From the NCBI GenBank assembly GCA_963966185.1, contig CAWZYM010000229.1, forward strand, positions 1-64,000: 64,000 nt of DNA, given 5' to 3'. Shown here piece after piece: positions 48,344 through 60,330 of this stretch. Both the position numbers and the translations under genes were made by a program. Position 1 is the first letter of the stretch, and each line of letters starts with the position of its first letter. The notes beneath the pieces are model-generated. The model was not told the origin of the DNA. It ran no database searches and saw nothing but the letters and a program-made list of their open reading frames with translations. The stretch comes from Rhabditoides inermis (Eukaryota > Nematoda > Chromadorea > Rhabditida > Rhabditidae).

Positions 48344-51300
48344 CAGAGAAAGAGAGACCTCCAGAGGGACGACATGGGCTTGACAAACGCGGACGAGGTG
48401 AGCAGCAGAGAGCCGTCCTGAACCAAACTGGATGATACGTTTCCCAATCCGAATCCACCTTGCTGGGTTGTATGCCAGTGATGGCGCTCTGGTGGCACTG
48501 TGTGTGTGCCTGTTCCACTCCCGTCTCCACATTCATCCAGTGCACGTCTCCCGTGTACATACCCACAATCAGGTGCTCGTCGTCGATCTAAACGGTCCCA
48601 TTCATTTTTATACTCATGATGCCCATACCGAATTGGAACTCAAATTGACGTATAAATCACTACAGCACTATACCAAATCAATGAAACATAACGCTACTGT
48701 CTCATAAAAATGTTCTGTGACTCTCCCCTCTGCTCACCGAGAAGGCCGCGTTGTGTACATCTCCTCGTGGTCCTGGAAGGTCCCTGGCCGGCCGGAAGCG
48801 ACCCGAACATGAAGCGCTCGCAGCCACGACGCGCGTCGAACCTGCGGAAAGGAGATAGGAGATGAAAAGAGAAAAAACCCCAGTGACAAAGAACACAAAC
48901 TCAGGAAAATACGCAACAACGCATCTCTAAACAAACCCCGACACAGTGACAGTAATTTGTCTCCCCATAAAACGATCAACAGATAACTTATTCCCAACCT
49001 CGATCGGAATGGCATGATATCGCCCTGCATAACGCGAGAAGTCATGTTGACTGGGATGAGACGACGGGAGGTCGGTTCCGGACAACTGCAACGGCAATCA
49101 TGTTCTCACTCTAATCTCACTCTATCTCACTCTCTCTCTGTTTCTCTCACTCTCTCTCTCTGCCTGTTTCTCTCACCCGATGCGGATAGAAGAGTGAGAA
49201 CGGCGGGCACGTAGTCACTGGATTCGAGCACAGACTGTGCTGCACGCTGAAAAAAAAGTTTCACAAATGAAACCTATCGCATCAGCACGCACCGGAAGTA
49301 GTCGGTGACAATGTCGGTGAGTCCCTTGTGTGGCTTCATCCTGCCCCCGCCGCTCCACTCGCCCACTCGGTCGACGACTGAGGGGTGCGCAGCTGCAGGC
49401 GACGGGGGAACGACGACGAGTCGCCTAGGATTCGAAAAGGTATTTTTTAGTCTCGCACTTGTAATCTGTATTTCCCACGAATCCGCATCACAAAATACCC
49501 CTCCCCCCACTGACGCTGCTTCCTGAGCCGTCCGGGCTGCTGGTTGGGTGTGGGTGTGGCGAAGACGGGCTGTGTGATGCGAGTGGGGGTGGCGGGGGCA
49601 GAGGAGACGCGGCCACTCCACTCACACCACCCATCACACAGCTGCCATCCACGCGCAGACTGCGAGAAGGACGAGCAACCGAAGACACAAACGACGGAGA
49701 CGACGACGGCTGCAACAGTACAACATTACACGTGGGAAACAGTAGAGAACAAAAGCTATGTTGTTTGTATTTCCAAACACGTTGTATGGATTTCATAGGT
49801 AAATCAACTACAAACATAATACGTTTCAGTGAATAATTATTAGCCAAGCACCCCTTTTACACGCAATATCTCTCGCTTAGAAAAAATCCTGACATAACTC
49901 ACAAGTGCCTTGATCTTACTGGTGTGGCGGCCATTCTAGAAGCAGGCACATCCGGGAGATCCGCCTCCTTCCGGAGCTGCGAGGCTGTGTCCACCAGACC
50001 CTGGAGACGAAAGGGACAATGAGAGAGAGAGTTAGAGAGTGAGAGTGAGTGAGAGAGAGAGCGAGAGTGAGAGAGTGAGTGAGTGAGAGAGAGAGAGAGA
50101 GAGAGAGGAAGGGAGTCTGTGTCTGCGCCACCTTGCTGACTAGATGTCGTGGATGAGCTGTAGCAGTTCCTTCTCGTTGAATGATATTTTCGTGTTCGAC
50201 ACCACAAAGTTCTTCCACAGCTTCTCCTAAACAACGCTATCAACAATACAAATCACAAATACGAGTCACAAAATAGTTGTGTCAAAATTTAAATTAGTTT
50301 TGATCACTATGTGACGAGATGATGTTTCAACAAAAAGCCAAGCATACTTGGCAATTACAGAATTACAGTAATCTATGAGAGTACAGTAACCGACATGTGT
50401 GAGGTCACTCGGTCGCTGTTCCATGATCGACTTCTGAGTGACAGTCTCGATCAGACCTTTCGCCTCCTGAAAACAAAATAAATAAATAACCACAACATCA
50501 AACTGAAACAAACAAATAAAACACCATACCTGGCAGAACCTATGGTGCTGGACACGACGGTCGGGAGACACGGGCTCACGCATCAGACCTGAAGAAATGA
50601 ACAAGTAAAAATTAAACAAACAGACAAGCACCCGTACCGTGCAGCTCATTTCCAGCAATCAACGGCATGCGACTCAGCATCTGGCGCACCTGAAACACAA
50701 CACATTGAACATACGTTTCAGCGATTCACCATTTCAGACAACTATTGATGATCAACAATATTGTTTTCGCGGGTAAACAGAATCATGGCTAGCATACCTA
50801 CCTCTGGATGTCTGGCGAGTCCATTGAGGGCGCGGCAGGCTATCGTGCGGATCACGTCCGCGTCACTGCGAGGAGTTAGTCGTGCGCACAACACGGTTCA
50901 GGATCTGAACAGACCACTTCCTTCAACTCTCCCTCCCCCCCCTACCATGATTCCGTTGTTCTTCCTGACGGCCGCCCACATCTTGTCGAGCAGTTCGGTC
51001 GGCTCCTTCTGTCCCCCTCCCTCCTTCCCCTCCTTCTCCCTGTGTGCGTGTGCATGAGGATGGGGCATGAGTGCCTTCTTGGCGCGCGATGCCGCGTGCG
51101 AGACCTGTAATCACACACTTCACTATATCCATGTTTCATTTCAAACAATATCAAACGAAATATCAGATATAACTCACCCTGGTTTTCTCCGGCGGAGTGC
51201 ACACACAGTTGATGATCACATTCAGAGAGACAGCCTGCAAAACCAATTAGTTACATAACAAGTAACTTCCTCGTTACCTGAATATCCGCCTCCTCGTACA

Positions 51301-52169
51301 TCTCACCACACGTCAGCTCGAGTAGTATACTGAACACACAATGATTATGTTTCTAGGAAAGGACAATATCACAAAACATTCGAAGCGCAAATTCAGACAA
51401 TAATTATGTTAAAAAGTAATAAACTAAAAACAAGGGTATAAGTAATGCCAACCCGACATACGTGATTGGTTGTGTCTTCCTGTCTCCTCCGATGGCGATC
51501 ATCTCACAGAGATCGAGTTGCACCCTCGGCAGACACGACGAGATCCACACTACGTCCAGAGCATTACGGGCCATCTCACACCTGAAAAAAAAACGAATGT
51601 CAAAGCTAATTGTCGACGAAAAACATCACGTTTTCACCTCTAGTACCTCCTACTACCACCGTAATACACACAGACCAACCACCAACTTCTCGTCCATTCC
51701 ATTGATGAGTGTACTACCTGACTTGTATTTAACTCTGACACTCCCCCCCACACGCACCGTCCGTTGTTGAGTGTCCAGTTCTGTGCGTGCACCATCACCT
51801 GCAGCATAGTCTGCAGCACGCCCAGACGACGCAGCTCCTCCGCCATCCGCCAGCCCTGAACAGCACGTCAGTCTCTCTCCCTCCCCCCCCCTCTCTCCCC
51901 ACTCACCGATGAGCTGCTCCTCAGAGCGTGTGCGAGAAGCCAGCAGCCCTCGTTCACAAACTCCTCCGAAGGGTGCATCGACTGAAACATGTTACAACTA
52001 CTGCAAGGAAAAATTACTTAGATTACAACCTAAATTCACATGAATACACACTGACACATATTTCATAAAAGTTAAAATCATAAATAACACCACACCTTGG
52101 AGGGAGGTGTGTTGTGGAGGAGACCGGCAGGGTAGCCGGATAGACCGGGGGCGCTCGCCTGCAAGTAGA

Positions 52170-52215
<46 letters not shown>

Positions 52216-55200
52216 TTCACTCCCGCTCTCCTTAACTGATCGAGCTTCACGTAGAGATGCGCAGTCGCATAGCTGAAAACACATACAATAAACAATACGC
52301 CTCCGCAATTATGAAAAAATACACATGCGCCACGCGAACCACGAAAGCAATCCTAGAAGCATGCATCTGCCACTCTTCTCACACCTGTCCCTCTCCCTGC
52401 CCTCCTCCTCCCCTCCCCCTCACCTTCTGAATGCCGCGCACGCGTTCCTCACAGTCTGTGTACTCGTGTGCATCTGCTCCTCGCTCAGATCCAACTCCTC
52501 GTCGTCCACAGAGTCTTGCAGCAGGGTCAGCGTCGAGATCTGCACGTACATGATCAGTCACATAGATCCTCACAATAATAAGTATGAAACAAGACTGACA
52601 TAGTTGTACAGCTTCCTGAGTCCGTCGCGCTGGTCGAAACGATCGAGCACAGCCCGGAAGTAGAAGCCTACAACCATGACATCTCCTCTGCCCCTCTCAA
52701 CTCGCAATCGCAACCACCAGGACCAGAAGATGACAACCAAAAAGTAAACAAAAACAACCCACCATGTGTGAAGAACATAGACGCCGACGCCATGCCAGAC
52801 TCGTGCGAGTGTTCCAGGACCCAGAGAGCATACCTGAAGAGAGTGAGAGATAGATTGAGGGAGAGGAAGAAAGAGAGGGAGAGAGGGAGAGAGGGAGAGA
52901 GGGAGAGAGGGAGAGAGGGAGAGAGGGAGAGAAGGGGAGAGGGGAGGAGGGAGAGAGGAAGAGAGGGGGAGAGGGAGAGAGGGAGAAGGGTGAGATGGAG
53001 AGAGGAAGAGAAGGAGAGAGGGGGGGAGGGGGAGAGGAAGAGAGGGAGAGAAGGAGAGAGGGAGAGAGGGGGGGAGGGAGAGAGGGAGAGAGGGAGAGAG
53101 GGAGAGAGGGAGAGAGGGAGAGAGGGAGAGAGGGAGAGAGGGAGAGAGGGAGAGAGGAAGAGAGGAAGAGAGGAAGAGAGGGAGGAGAGGGAGAGAGGGA
53201 GAGAGGGACACATATAAGGCCACCCACTCAATGAGCTCGTCCAGCAGCGCATCTTCCAGCTGGCACACCTTCTCCATCACATCCGCGTTGTATGCCAGGT
53301 AGTACAGACACGTCGCCACGCCCACATTCGCCAGAGACGCGCACGGAACCTGGGAAGCAAACCCATGATAAGAACACACTTTACACTTTTTAAACGCAGC
53401 AGAAACATGTTACCTGCATGTTTCACAAATAACAATTGTGTGAGAGTGAGTGAGAATGTATAAATAATACCTTGAGCAGTGCTTCGACTCCTCCCCTCGC
53501 GACAAAATCGAGGGCAAACTTGCGGTGGACAAGCAGAGATGCCAGGTACTGGAAACGAATATACATCAACACATACAATTAAAATATACATCAACTCGCA
53601 TCATCTATGAATCCTACGACACATATTTCACCAACCTTGAGTGCATCGAAAGTCAATCGAATATCATTGGTCTTTTCGACGTCTATGAGGCGGAAGAGCA
53701 GATCCATCGCCCCGCCCTCGTAGCCATACGAAAGAGACAACAGCTGGAACATGATTAGTCAATACAAATATAAAATCGTTCAATCAATAACCCACATCCT
53801 GGTACTCTCCGGTCGGCGCGAGGTACTGCAGAATCAGACGCTGGTGCATCGCAGTCGTCAGAGGAAACACCTAAAACATCGTTTCTTTACTCTCCTCTCA
53901 TCCAAAGAAAAGCCTATTCAGTTTCCATCACTCACCTTGTGCGATCCAATGAGATATCTCTGTTGTATGTGCCAGTTGCTCTCGCTCGCAGTCGAATCAG
54001 CGAAAGAGGCGACAGACGAGCCACGCTTCAGACGATCCTCCTCCACAACCACAGGCTCAACCTGGACATTAGTCACAGTCTCTCTATCTTATTCTCTCTC
54101 TCATCTTCTATCTCCCTCCCTGCCCTCCCTCCCTCACCTTGCCACTCTTCCTCCTCTTCCTTGGCGGGGGCGAGTTCCTCTCCGCCTCTCCCCCTCCCAC
54201 TCCTCCATCTGTCGGCCGGCGCACAGCAACACGCAGAGATGTGCAGCGCGGCCTGAACATGGCAACTTGCACACATAAGATCTGCACACATTAGTCCAAG
54301 CTTCAAGTGCCCTCCCTTTTTCCAGTGCCCACCTCGGCCCATGGTGCTCTTCCGTCCCTAGCGGATCTATGTTCCCGTTTCCTGTTCCATTCACGTGAAG
54401 AGAGTCGCCGTTCGGCTGGAATCGATCACATCCAATCTGATTTAGTGATTGGTCAAGTTATTCATAATCGAAAGATCAAAAGTGAAGTAAACACCAATCA
54501 TCAGTTACAATAAGCTAGTGTAAGTAAAACATAAAAACTACGTTTCTACCTACACTATTCCAACAAAAAACAAAAATTCAACATTATTATTATTATTTGA
54601 CACGAACATGATTTTATCTCGCACTGACCCTGCTATCCCCATTGAGATCGATTCCAGCAAATGGCCCGGGTGGGCTGGCGGCGTCCTCCCCCCTCTCCCT
54701 CTCTCTCCTCTCGCACTGCTCCTGCTCCCTCTCCTCCCGAGCAGCCTCCGCGCGATCCAACTCCGCCACGTGCTCATCCTACAAGCACGATACAAGACGC
54801 CTGCAAATTACAGAACTCTCATTTACAGTACCTGCAGCTGTCTGAGACGCGCGATCGCCACGGGAATCAACTCCATGTTCATCGAGCGACACTTACTGGC
54901 CGTGTCTGCTACCTAAAACACGTTACGTGAAAATTATATACAATACGAACTTTTATCGACACGAACAAGCAGGGATATACATAATATATGCCACAAAACC
55001 ACGCATGCTCACCTCCATCGCTGCTCCGAGCAGACCCATGGCGTACGCCTTGAGCATCTGCGACTCACTGCGCTGCGCCCACTGGTACAGCGTCGGAATC
55101 AGATCGTCCGGCTCCTAGACAACAATCAGTTAATCAATCAATCAATCCTATCAATGACGGCTACCGAGAAGATGACGGACGAGTCGAGTCCGGGCACGCA

Positions 55201-55888
55201 GTCGAGGAGGAGACGCGCCGCCGCCTCGTTCATCGGGATGTTGTCGCGGCCCAGCAGGTACGACACGACAAGCTAAGAAATCAATCGATAAAGCTATAGT
55301 GGATTTGAATTTACCTTGTTCATGAAGTCTTCGTTGCGGAAAAGTTGCTTGAGGAGGCTGCCGAATGCAGAGCCAGGGTGAGTTCTATAAGTACAACACC
55401 AACTAATAAACTCTAACATTATAAACGGACAAGTCGTATAGTAAATGAGTGTGAGTGGTAGTGAGTACCTGTATGGGTGGCGATCGTCGAGTGGATCGGG
55501 GTCCTTTTTGAGAAATTCGTCAGTCGCCGCCTCCATCAAGTCCGACATTCTAAACAGCAAGTTACCATTTCATTATATAACAGACTACATAAATACAATA
55601 TCGCAATAGCCGTTACTTCATGCAACCCTTTCCCACTTACTTGTTCATGAGTGTGATGCAGTCAAAGTTGGGTTCGGTGTGGTGGGCGTTAAACTGTAGC
55701 AGTAGAGCACTGAGATGCGCCGACGATGCCGATTCTGAAGGAAGGGTTGTTGGTGAAGGTGTGAAGGTGTGAAGGAATCTTTCATAGACTCCTACAGTAC
55801 CTTTTGGGTCGTGGACGGCATTGGGTTCTCTCTGCAGCGTACTCCGCGTCGGCGGAGCGTATATATCCATGCCAAACGGCATAGACAT
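45600..55888 (-). CDS. dcaf-1: DCAF1 (VprBP) substrate receptor of CUL4-DDB1 ubiquitin ligase
   Basis: DCAF1 recruits substrates to the CRL4 ubiquitin ligase in the nucleus. It is assembled from roughly 35 exons. N-terminal armadillo/HEAT-like half: MSMPFGMDIYAPPT (55888), SALLLQFNAHHTEPNF, GSLLKQLFRNEDFMNK, VVSYLLGRDNIPMNEAAARL, DDLIPTLYQWAQRSESQML, YGYEGGAMDLLFRLIDVEK, LASLLVHRKFALDFVARGG, VATCLYYLAYNADVMEKV, VLQTMLQVMVHAQNWTLNNG, DVVWISSCLPRVQLDLCEM, AVSLNVIINCVCTPPEK, CRALNGLARHPEVRQMLSRM. A Ser/Pro linker (about 49.5-49.75 kb) is followed by a WD40-type propeller: RGCERFMFGSFRPARDLP, HLIVGMYTGDVHWMNVETG, FSPCDRLISTTGAIWDVR (DDB1-binding WDXR), HSFDKLNQTLGGCFHPHGN, QCKIVFNST, then a long acidic tail (45.7-46.5 kb) and a basic end RRKRRRED. 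A one-base frame break occurs near 47486. Confidence 0.88.
52855..53215. repeat. GGGAGAGA minisatellite in a DCAF1 intron
   Basis: About 360 bp of GAGAGGGA-type 8-bp repeats with variants (GGAAGAGA, AAGGAGAGA) fill an intron between exons reading SMASAS/YALWVLEHS and QLEDALLDELIE. It yields long Ser/Leu/Pro open frames on the minus strand that are artefacts. Confidence 0.85.
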
Positions 55889-56340
55889 ATCTGAAATGTA
55901 AAAGTAAAGTATGATATAATAAACATATCAGAACAGTTGCAAAGTAACAGAGATCAGCTGGCGGGGTGGCGAGTATATTGTTTGTTTGTCTTTCGTAATA
56001 TTTGCGAAATCCTATAGAGCGGAACAGAGCACAAGCTTCTCAAGCGGAGTATCGGTAAGGCTTATATGAAGGTTACAGAACGTGCTCGAACCACAAAATA
56101 AGCACTAAACAAAAATATGTAAATTTTTGGGAAAACTATTCTTGTCGAGCAACTAATAAGTAAATTAAATGTTGACCCAGTTCAACCCGCCAGTTTAAAA
56201 ATTTGAAAGATTGCCAATCCGCAAACGGTCGCCAAAATTCTAAACATTGTCCAGTAGAGCAACATGATTGTGAACAGCTGTTTTCTTAAAATCTTCAACT
56301 TTGTTGTTTTGTTTTGTTTGTTAGCAGTGTATTATTGTAG

Positions 56341-57011
56341 ATGTCTGTGTTCCACGACGAAGTGGAGATCGAGGACTTCGAGTTCGACGAGGAGAACCAG
56401 CTCTACCACTATCCCTGCCCATGTGGCGATCGATTCGAAATTGCACTGTGAGTTTCGCAATTGATTGTTTACTTGTTCTACAGTTCAAGTGTTAGTTTTA
56501 GTTTTATAATTGAAAATATATGGTAACTTGTTCCACTAAAACGCGTTCTCACGTCAACCTGTCAAATCAAAACATTGTGGCACGAACAAGCTGTCTGCGT
56601 TTCACTTGGTTTTACATCAAAATAGTGACGTTTGTAGATTATATAACTTGTTATTTGTTTCACATCTCTAGAAAACAGCGCACGTGTAATACACTGGCCA
56701 ACGACCGGTCGTATTTAAATAGCGCTGGAAGTTGAAGTTGAAGAGTATAGTATAAAAAAAACGAGGTGAGGTCACAAACTGCACATGTTCACATCGTTGC
56801 TCATAACTAAATGTACATTACATAGCTTAAAACAACTTTTGTTTTGCTACCGTAACCCACCGTGTTGAGTGATATGCTGGAGATGGGGGAGGACGTGGCG
56901 ACGTGTCCGAGCTGCTCGCTTCTCGTGCGGGTCATCTACGACCCAGACCAGTTCATCAAGATGGAGACACTCTCCCTCTCCGACCCACCCGCCAAAGAGA
57001 CCACCGCCTGA
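56341..57011 (+). CDS. dph-3: DPH3 / KTI11 zinc protein (diphthamide synthesis, Elongator)
   Basis: DPH3 is a small CSL-type zinc/iron protein that donates electrons to DPH1-DPH2 in the first step of diphthamide synthesis on elongation factor 2, and also serves the Elongator pathway. Exon 1 (56341-56448) encodes [20 protein letters not shown] and the first metal ligands [10 protein letters not shown]. Exon 2 (56868-57011) gives [18 protein letters not shown] with the CxxC pair, then a short tail. The 419-bp intron separates the two ligand pairs. Length, about 84 residues, is normal for the family. The gene is divergent from DCAF1, 450 bp away; the interval 55889-56340 presumably holds both promoters and shows no other feature. 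Confidence 0.92.
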
Positions 57012-58107
57012 GCCTTTTGTGTCCTTAGTTTCACTTGTGTAGTTTACCTTATCTTTTCTCAACCTTACTATTTACCGGAGATGGTCCCGCTAAATACTGT
57101 CATCCCACTAGATAATTCTATAAAATTCCCTGCTATTGTTATCGTACTCGCGGGTACTTGTTGTTGAATTGTTATGAGTTTGATAAATGAAGCATGCAGT
57201 TGTGGAGAGTGCATCTGTGCAGTGAATACATAATGCATGTGGGCGTTTATTTTCGGCGCACCATCGTTCGAGATTTCTGTTTATGATTCTTTTCAAATTT
57301 GTATATTTGCGTCATTTCATCCCATTCTCTAGGAGCGTTCAGTTCTACGAGCCATGTCTTGAATGCCCTCGTAACGAATCAAGGAGTGGTTGAGTAGGAC
57401 ACATGGATTCTCCCGTTGTCCGCCGTGTCGTCTTCACAGACAGAGCGATCCGCCCTCGCGATTCATCATTCCAAGCCCCCGCTTCATCCAGCCTCATTTT
57501 TTCAGAAACCTTGTAATCCCAGGACGCTCCAATTTTCTTTTCTATAAATACTCAAATAAAAACGCGCGTTTCGACATCGAACTATAATTTAGGTGACGTT
57601 CATGAAAAATTACTTGTCGTACGACGGAAGTGCACTGTGTCATTCTCTAGTGGCAATTTAAAATAGTCGACATTGTTTTATTGTGTGTATGAACGTTCTT
57701 TTCTTCCTTATTCTCATTTCTCAAGTGCTCCGCCTTCTCATCCAATTATACTAATAATGTTTGCGTGTGACCAACGAGATTCAGTCAGATTTATAAAGAG
57801 CGAGCATATTGTCCCTAATTCCAATACGCCCCCATCCACCCTCCATCCGGAGTAGATTAGAATCTACGCGCGATATTGCGGATATACAAATTATATCATG
57901 CAATTCCACGCTGGTTTATTTTCGCTTCGTCGTTATTTACATGTTAGAATATACTGCGACATCCTGGTATAAATTTATAATTCCGTAATATTCTGAATTT
58001 TCTTAAGCAAGGTTGGTGTCTCTTGTATTCTAGGCGAACGAAGATAAAAAAAGAAGTCGCTATCGCTTACCTGTCCTTAATCATTTGCAAGCGGTCTCTC
58101 TCTCTCC

Positions 58108-58148
<41 letters not shown>

Positions 58149-58701
58149 TCCTCTTTTCCTCTCTAGTAGGTCTCTATAATGTGCTCCAACGCACGCCATC
58201 AACACTACATTACCGCATCATATTTCCTCCTAGTGATGTGGTGTTCGAATTCCAGTAGACCTCAATTGCCGGATACCAACATATTTCCATTTCAGTGTCT
58301 TTGTTTCTCCTTCTCTCATTCTTTCGCAGTCTCTCCCTTCTCCGGTAGACCGATGGTCGCTTACAGTCTTTCTCCATGACGCATACTACAGAACGAGGCG
58401 GCTCAGATTTCTATATTTGCAGATAATCACTCATTCCGAGCTTTGTTCTCGCAAACACTCCGCAATTCTCTCTCCTCCCTTTTTTCTTCCTCTTATCATA
58501 ATAATAATCACCTCATGGATTCTTTGTTTAATTCAGACTTTCAGCTCCCTCTCATAGTTAGTGACATTTATTGTCATTTGCACGATTCAAACAGAGTTCA
58601 ATATGCATGCTCTCAATGAGCCGATGATTACGTTGTCAGCCGATTGCGATTGTGAATTAGTGTGCGACAATTCACTCATTCTACATCTGCAGAGTAGCAG
58701 A
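57012..58701. other. Intergenic region, no gene seen
   Basis: About 1.7 kb after DPH3. AT-rich, with a CT tract at 58098-58147 and scattered short ORFs without coding character. The last part probably holds the promoter of the small peptide gene. Nothing else recognised. Confidence 0.45.
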
Positions 58702-58840
58702 ATGTCGTCTCCCCTCCTCTCCCTCCTCTTCCTCGTTCTTTTCGCGTGTCTAGTCGATGCCAGCTATCGGTCAACCAACTTCTACCGACGAATGAACAAC
58801 ATCGATTTGCCCGATTTCGAACAGCAGGCATACCAGGTGC

Positions 58841-58887
<47 letters not shown>

Positions 58888-59170
58888 GATTGTGGTTGAA
58901 TGATTAGAAAAGAATTCTTGAAAGAATTACCTCTTGTTGCATAAAACATAAAAACTTACTTATTTTTACAAAAGGGTTTCCATAACACTGACGAGACAAG
59001 GATAAAGTGAGCTCTTTCTTAACAGTTCACACATGCGCGGTCTTTGAGAAATGTGAACATTATTTCCTTCCAGGTTCCCCTTCAGCCGGAACCAGAAATC
59101 GACGATGGAGGTAAGGAGAGAGAAGCAGAAGAGAGAGAGAGAGAGGGGGAGAGAGAGAGGAAACGAGAGG

Positions 59171-59217
<47 letters not shown>

Positions 59218-59742
59218 AGAGAGGGGAAAGGAGAAAGAGAGGGGAAAGTGATTGAGTGAATCTAGCGCACATCACGTTCACGTTAGCTGAAACGCGATAA
59301 AATTAAGCACACATCACGTTCGCTACCATAATAGATTACGGAGACACAGAGGTTACACTGTTACGTGGATTCCATTACTTACGTTGGAATTTTGTCTTTT
59401 GCTCAATTGAAAAACAAAAATTGCGAACATGACATTGAACATGCTCTTTCCTAAGGCACAAAATATGTATTTATCACAAAATAGACGAAGGAGGAAATTG
59501 ATATCAGCAAAACGAAAAAAATGCTATAGCGATTCATACGTGATACTACTTCCGGCAGTTTGCTTTTACATGTGATGTGTGAGAGCTATTTTACATTTAG
59601 TGATCAACAGAAATACATAGTGGAAGCTGATGGAGGTTATAATTGATATACTTTCAGACCAAGACGATACTCTTTGCGTGAAGATCGGAACGAGGCGAGT
59701 GTGTGGATTCGTGCATCGATTGCTCAAGAACTACAACCGATA
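58702..59742 (+). CDS. Small secreted peptide precursor with one disulphide-sized Cys pair
   Basis: Three exons (58702-58836, 59074-59111, 59658-59742) with matching phases encode about 85 residues. A clear signal peptide (MSSPLLSLLFLVLFACLVDA) is followed by SYRSTNFYRRMNNIDLPDF, a short acidic stretch (PEPEIDDGDQDD) and a C-terminal LCVKIGTRRVCGFVHRLLKN ending YNR. The two cysteines enclose seven residues and could form a small disulphide ring; basic pairs (YRR, TRR) are possible processing sites. AATAAA at 59800 is the likely polyadenylation signal. Family not recognised; a peptide hormone or antimicrobial-type peptide are possibilities. The introns contain CT/GA tracts. Confidence 0.65.
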
Positions 59743-60330
59743 ACTGATCCATCCCCGCTCCCTCCATCTCCGCTTTGTAACAGCCCCACCTCAGCCAACA
59801 ATAAATATGGTTCACTTATGACGTATGATGTTGAAACCTGATGTACGTGCAAGCAGCCTATTTTACCTAATTCCATGTACTCTAATTTCTAATGACAAGT
59901 TACAACTCTAACTCATAACGTCACGGATGCTTGAAAAGGTAAGATTAATTCCTTGACGTGAGTGCGCAATGCAAGGCTTCACATTACTCATGTAATGCCG
60001 GGCTTGACTGCAACATTGCAGATATATGATATGGCTGCGCTACATCATATCATATTATATCTGACTCGCAATTTCACTGGGCTCACAGTCTCACTCGATC
60101 AAACAGCAATGTGCCTGTGGTTATATGGGAGAGCTCTCTGGTGAGAGAGTGAGAGAGTGAGAGAGAGAGGCACCGACTATCTCTCTCTGTTCACATGCCT
60201 CGAGCCAGACGCTTCCAGCAGAGTCTTTCTAGAGTGCGGCGGTATAGGCCCGCCGGCTCCCGCGCGCGCTGACCCCTCCGGGGATGGTCCCCTTATAAGG
60301 TCGCGGCCGGGACGGTGCAGGCAGATCACC
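59743..60330. promoter_or_regulatory. Intergenic region with TATA-like box before the Cys-rich gene
   Basis: A GC-rich segment (60235-60330) precedes the next gene and contains CCTTATAAGG at 60291-60300, a palindromic TATA-like or CArG-like (SRF site CCW6GG-type) box, 31-40 bases before the ATG. The rest is AT-rich and featureless. Confidence 0.45.

Noticed and set aside
52570..53379. Long Ser/Leu/Pro and Glu/Arg/Gly open frames over the DCAF1 intron
   Set aside because: They come from the GGGAGAGA minisatellite and carry no other sequence; they conflict with well-supported DCAF1 exons on both sides.
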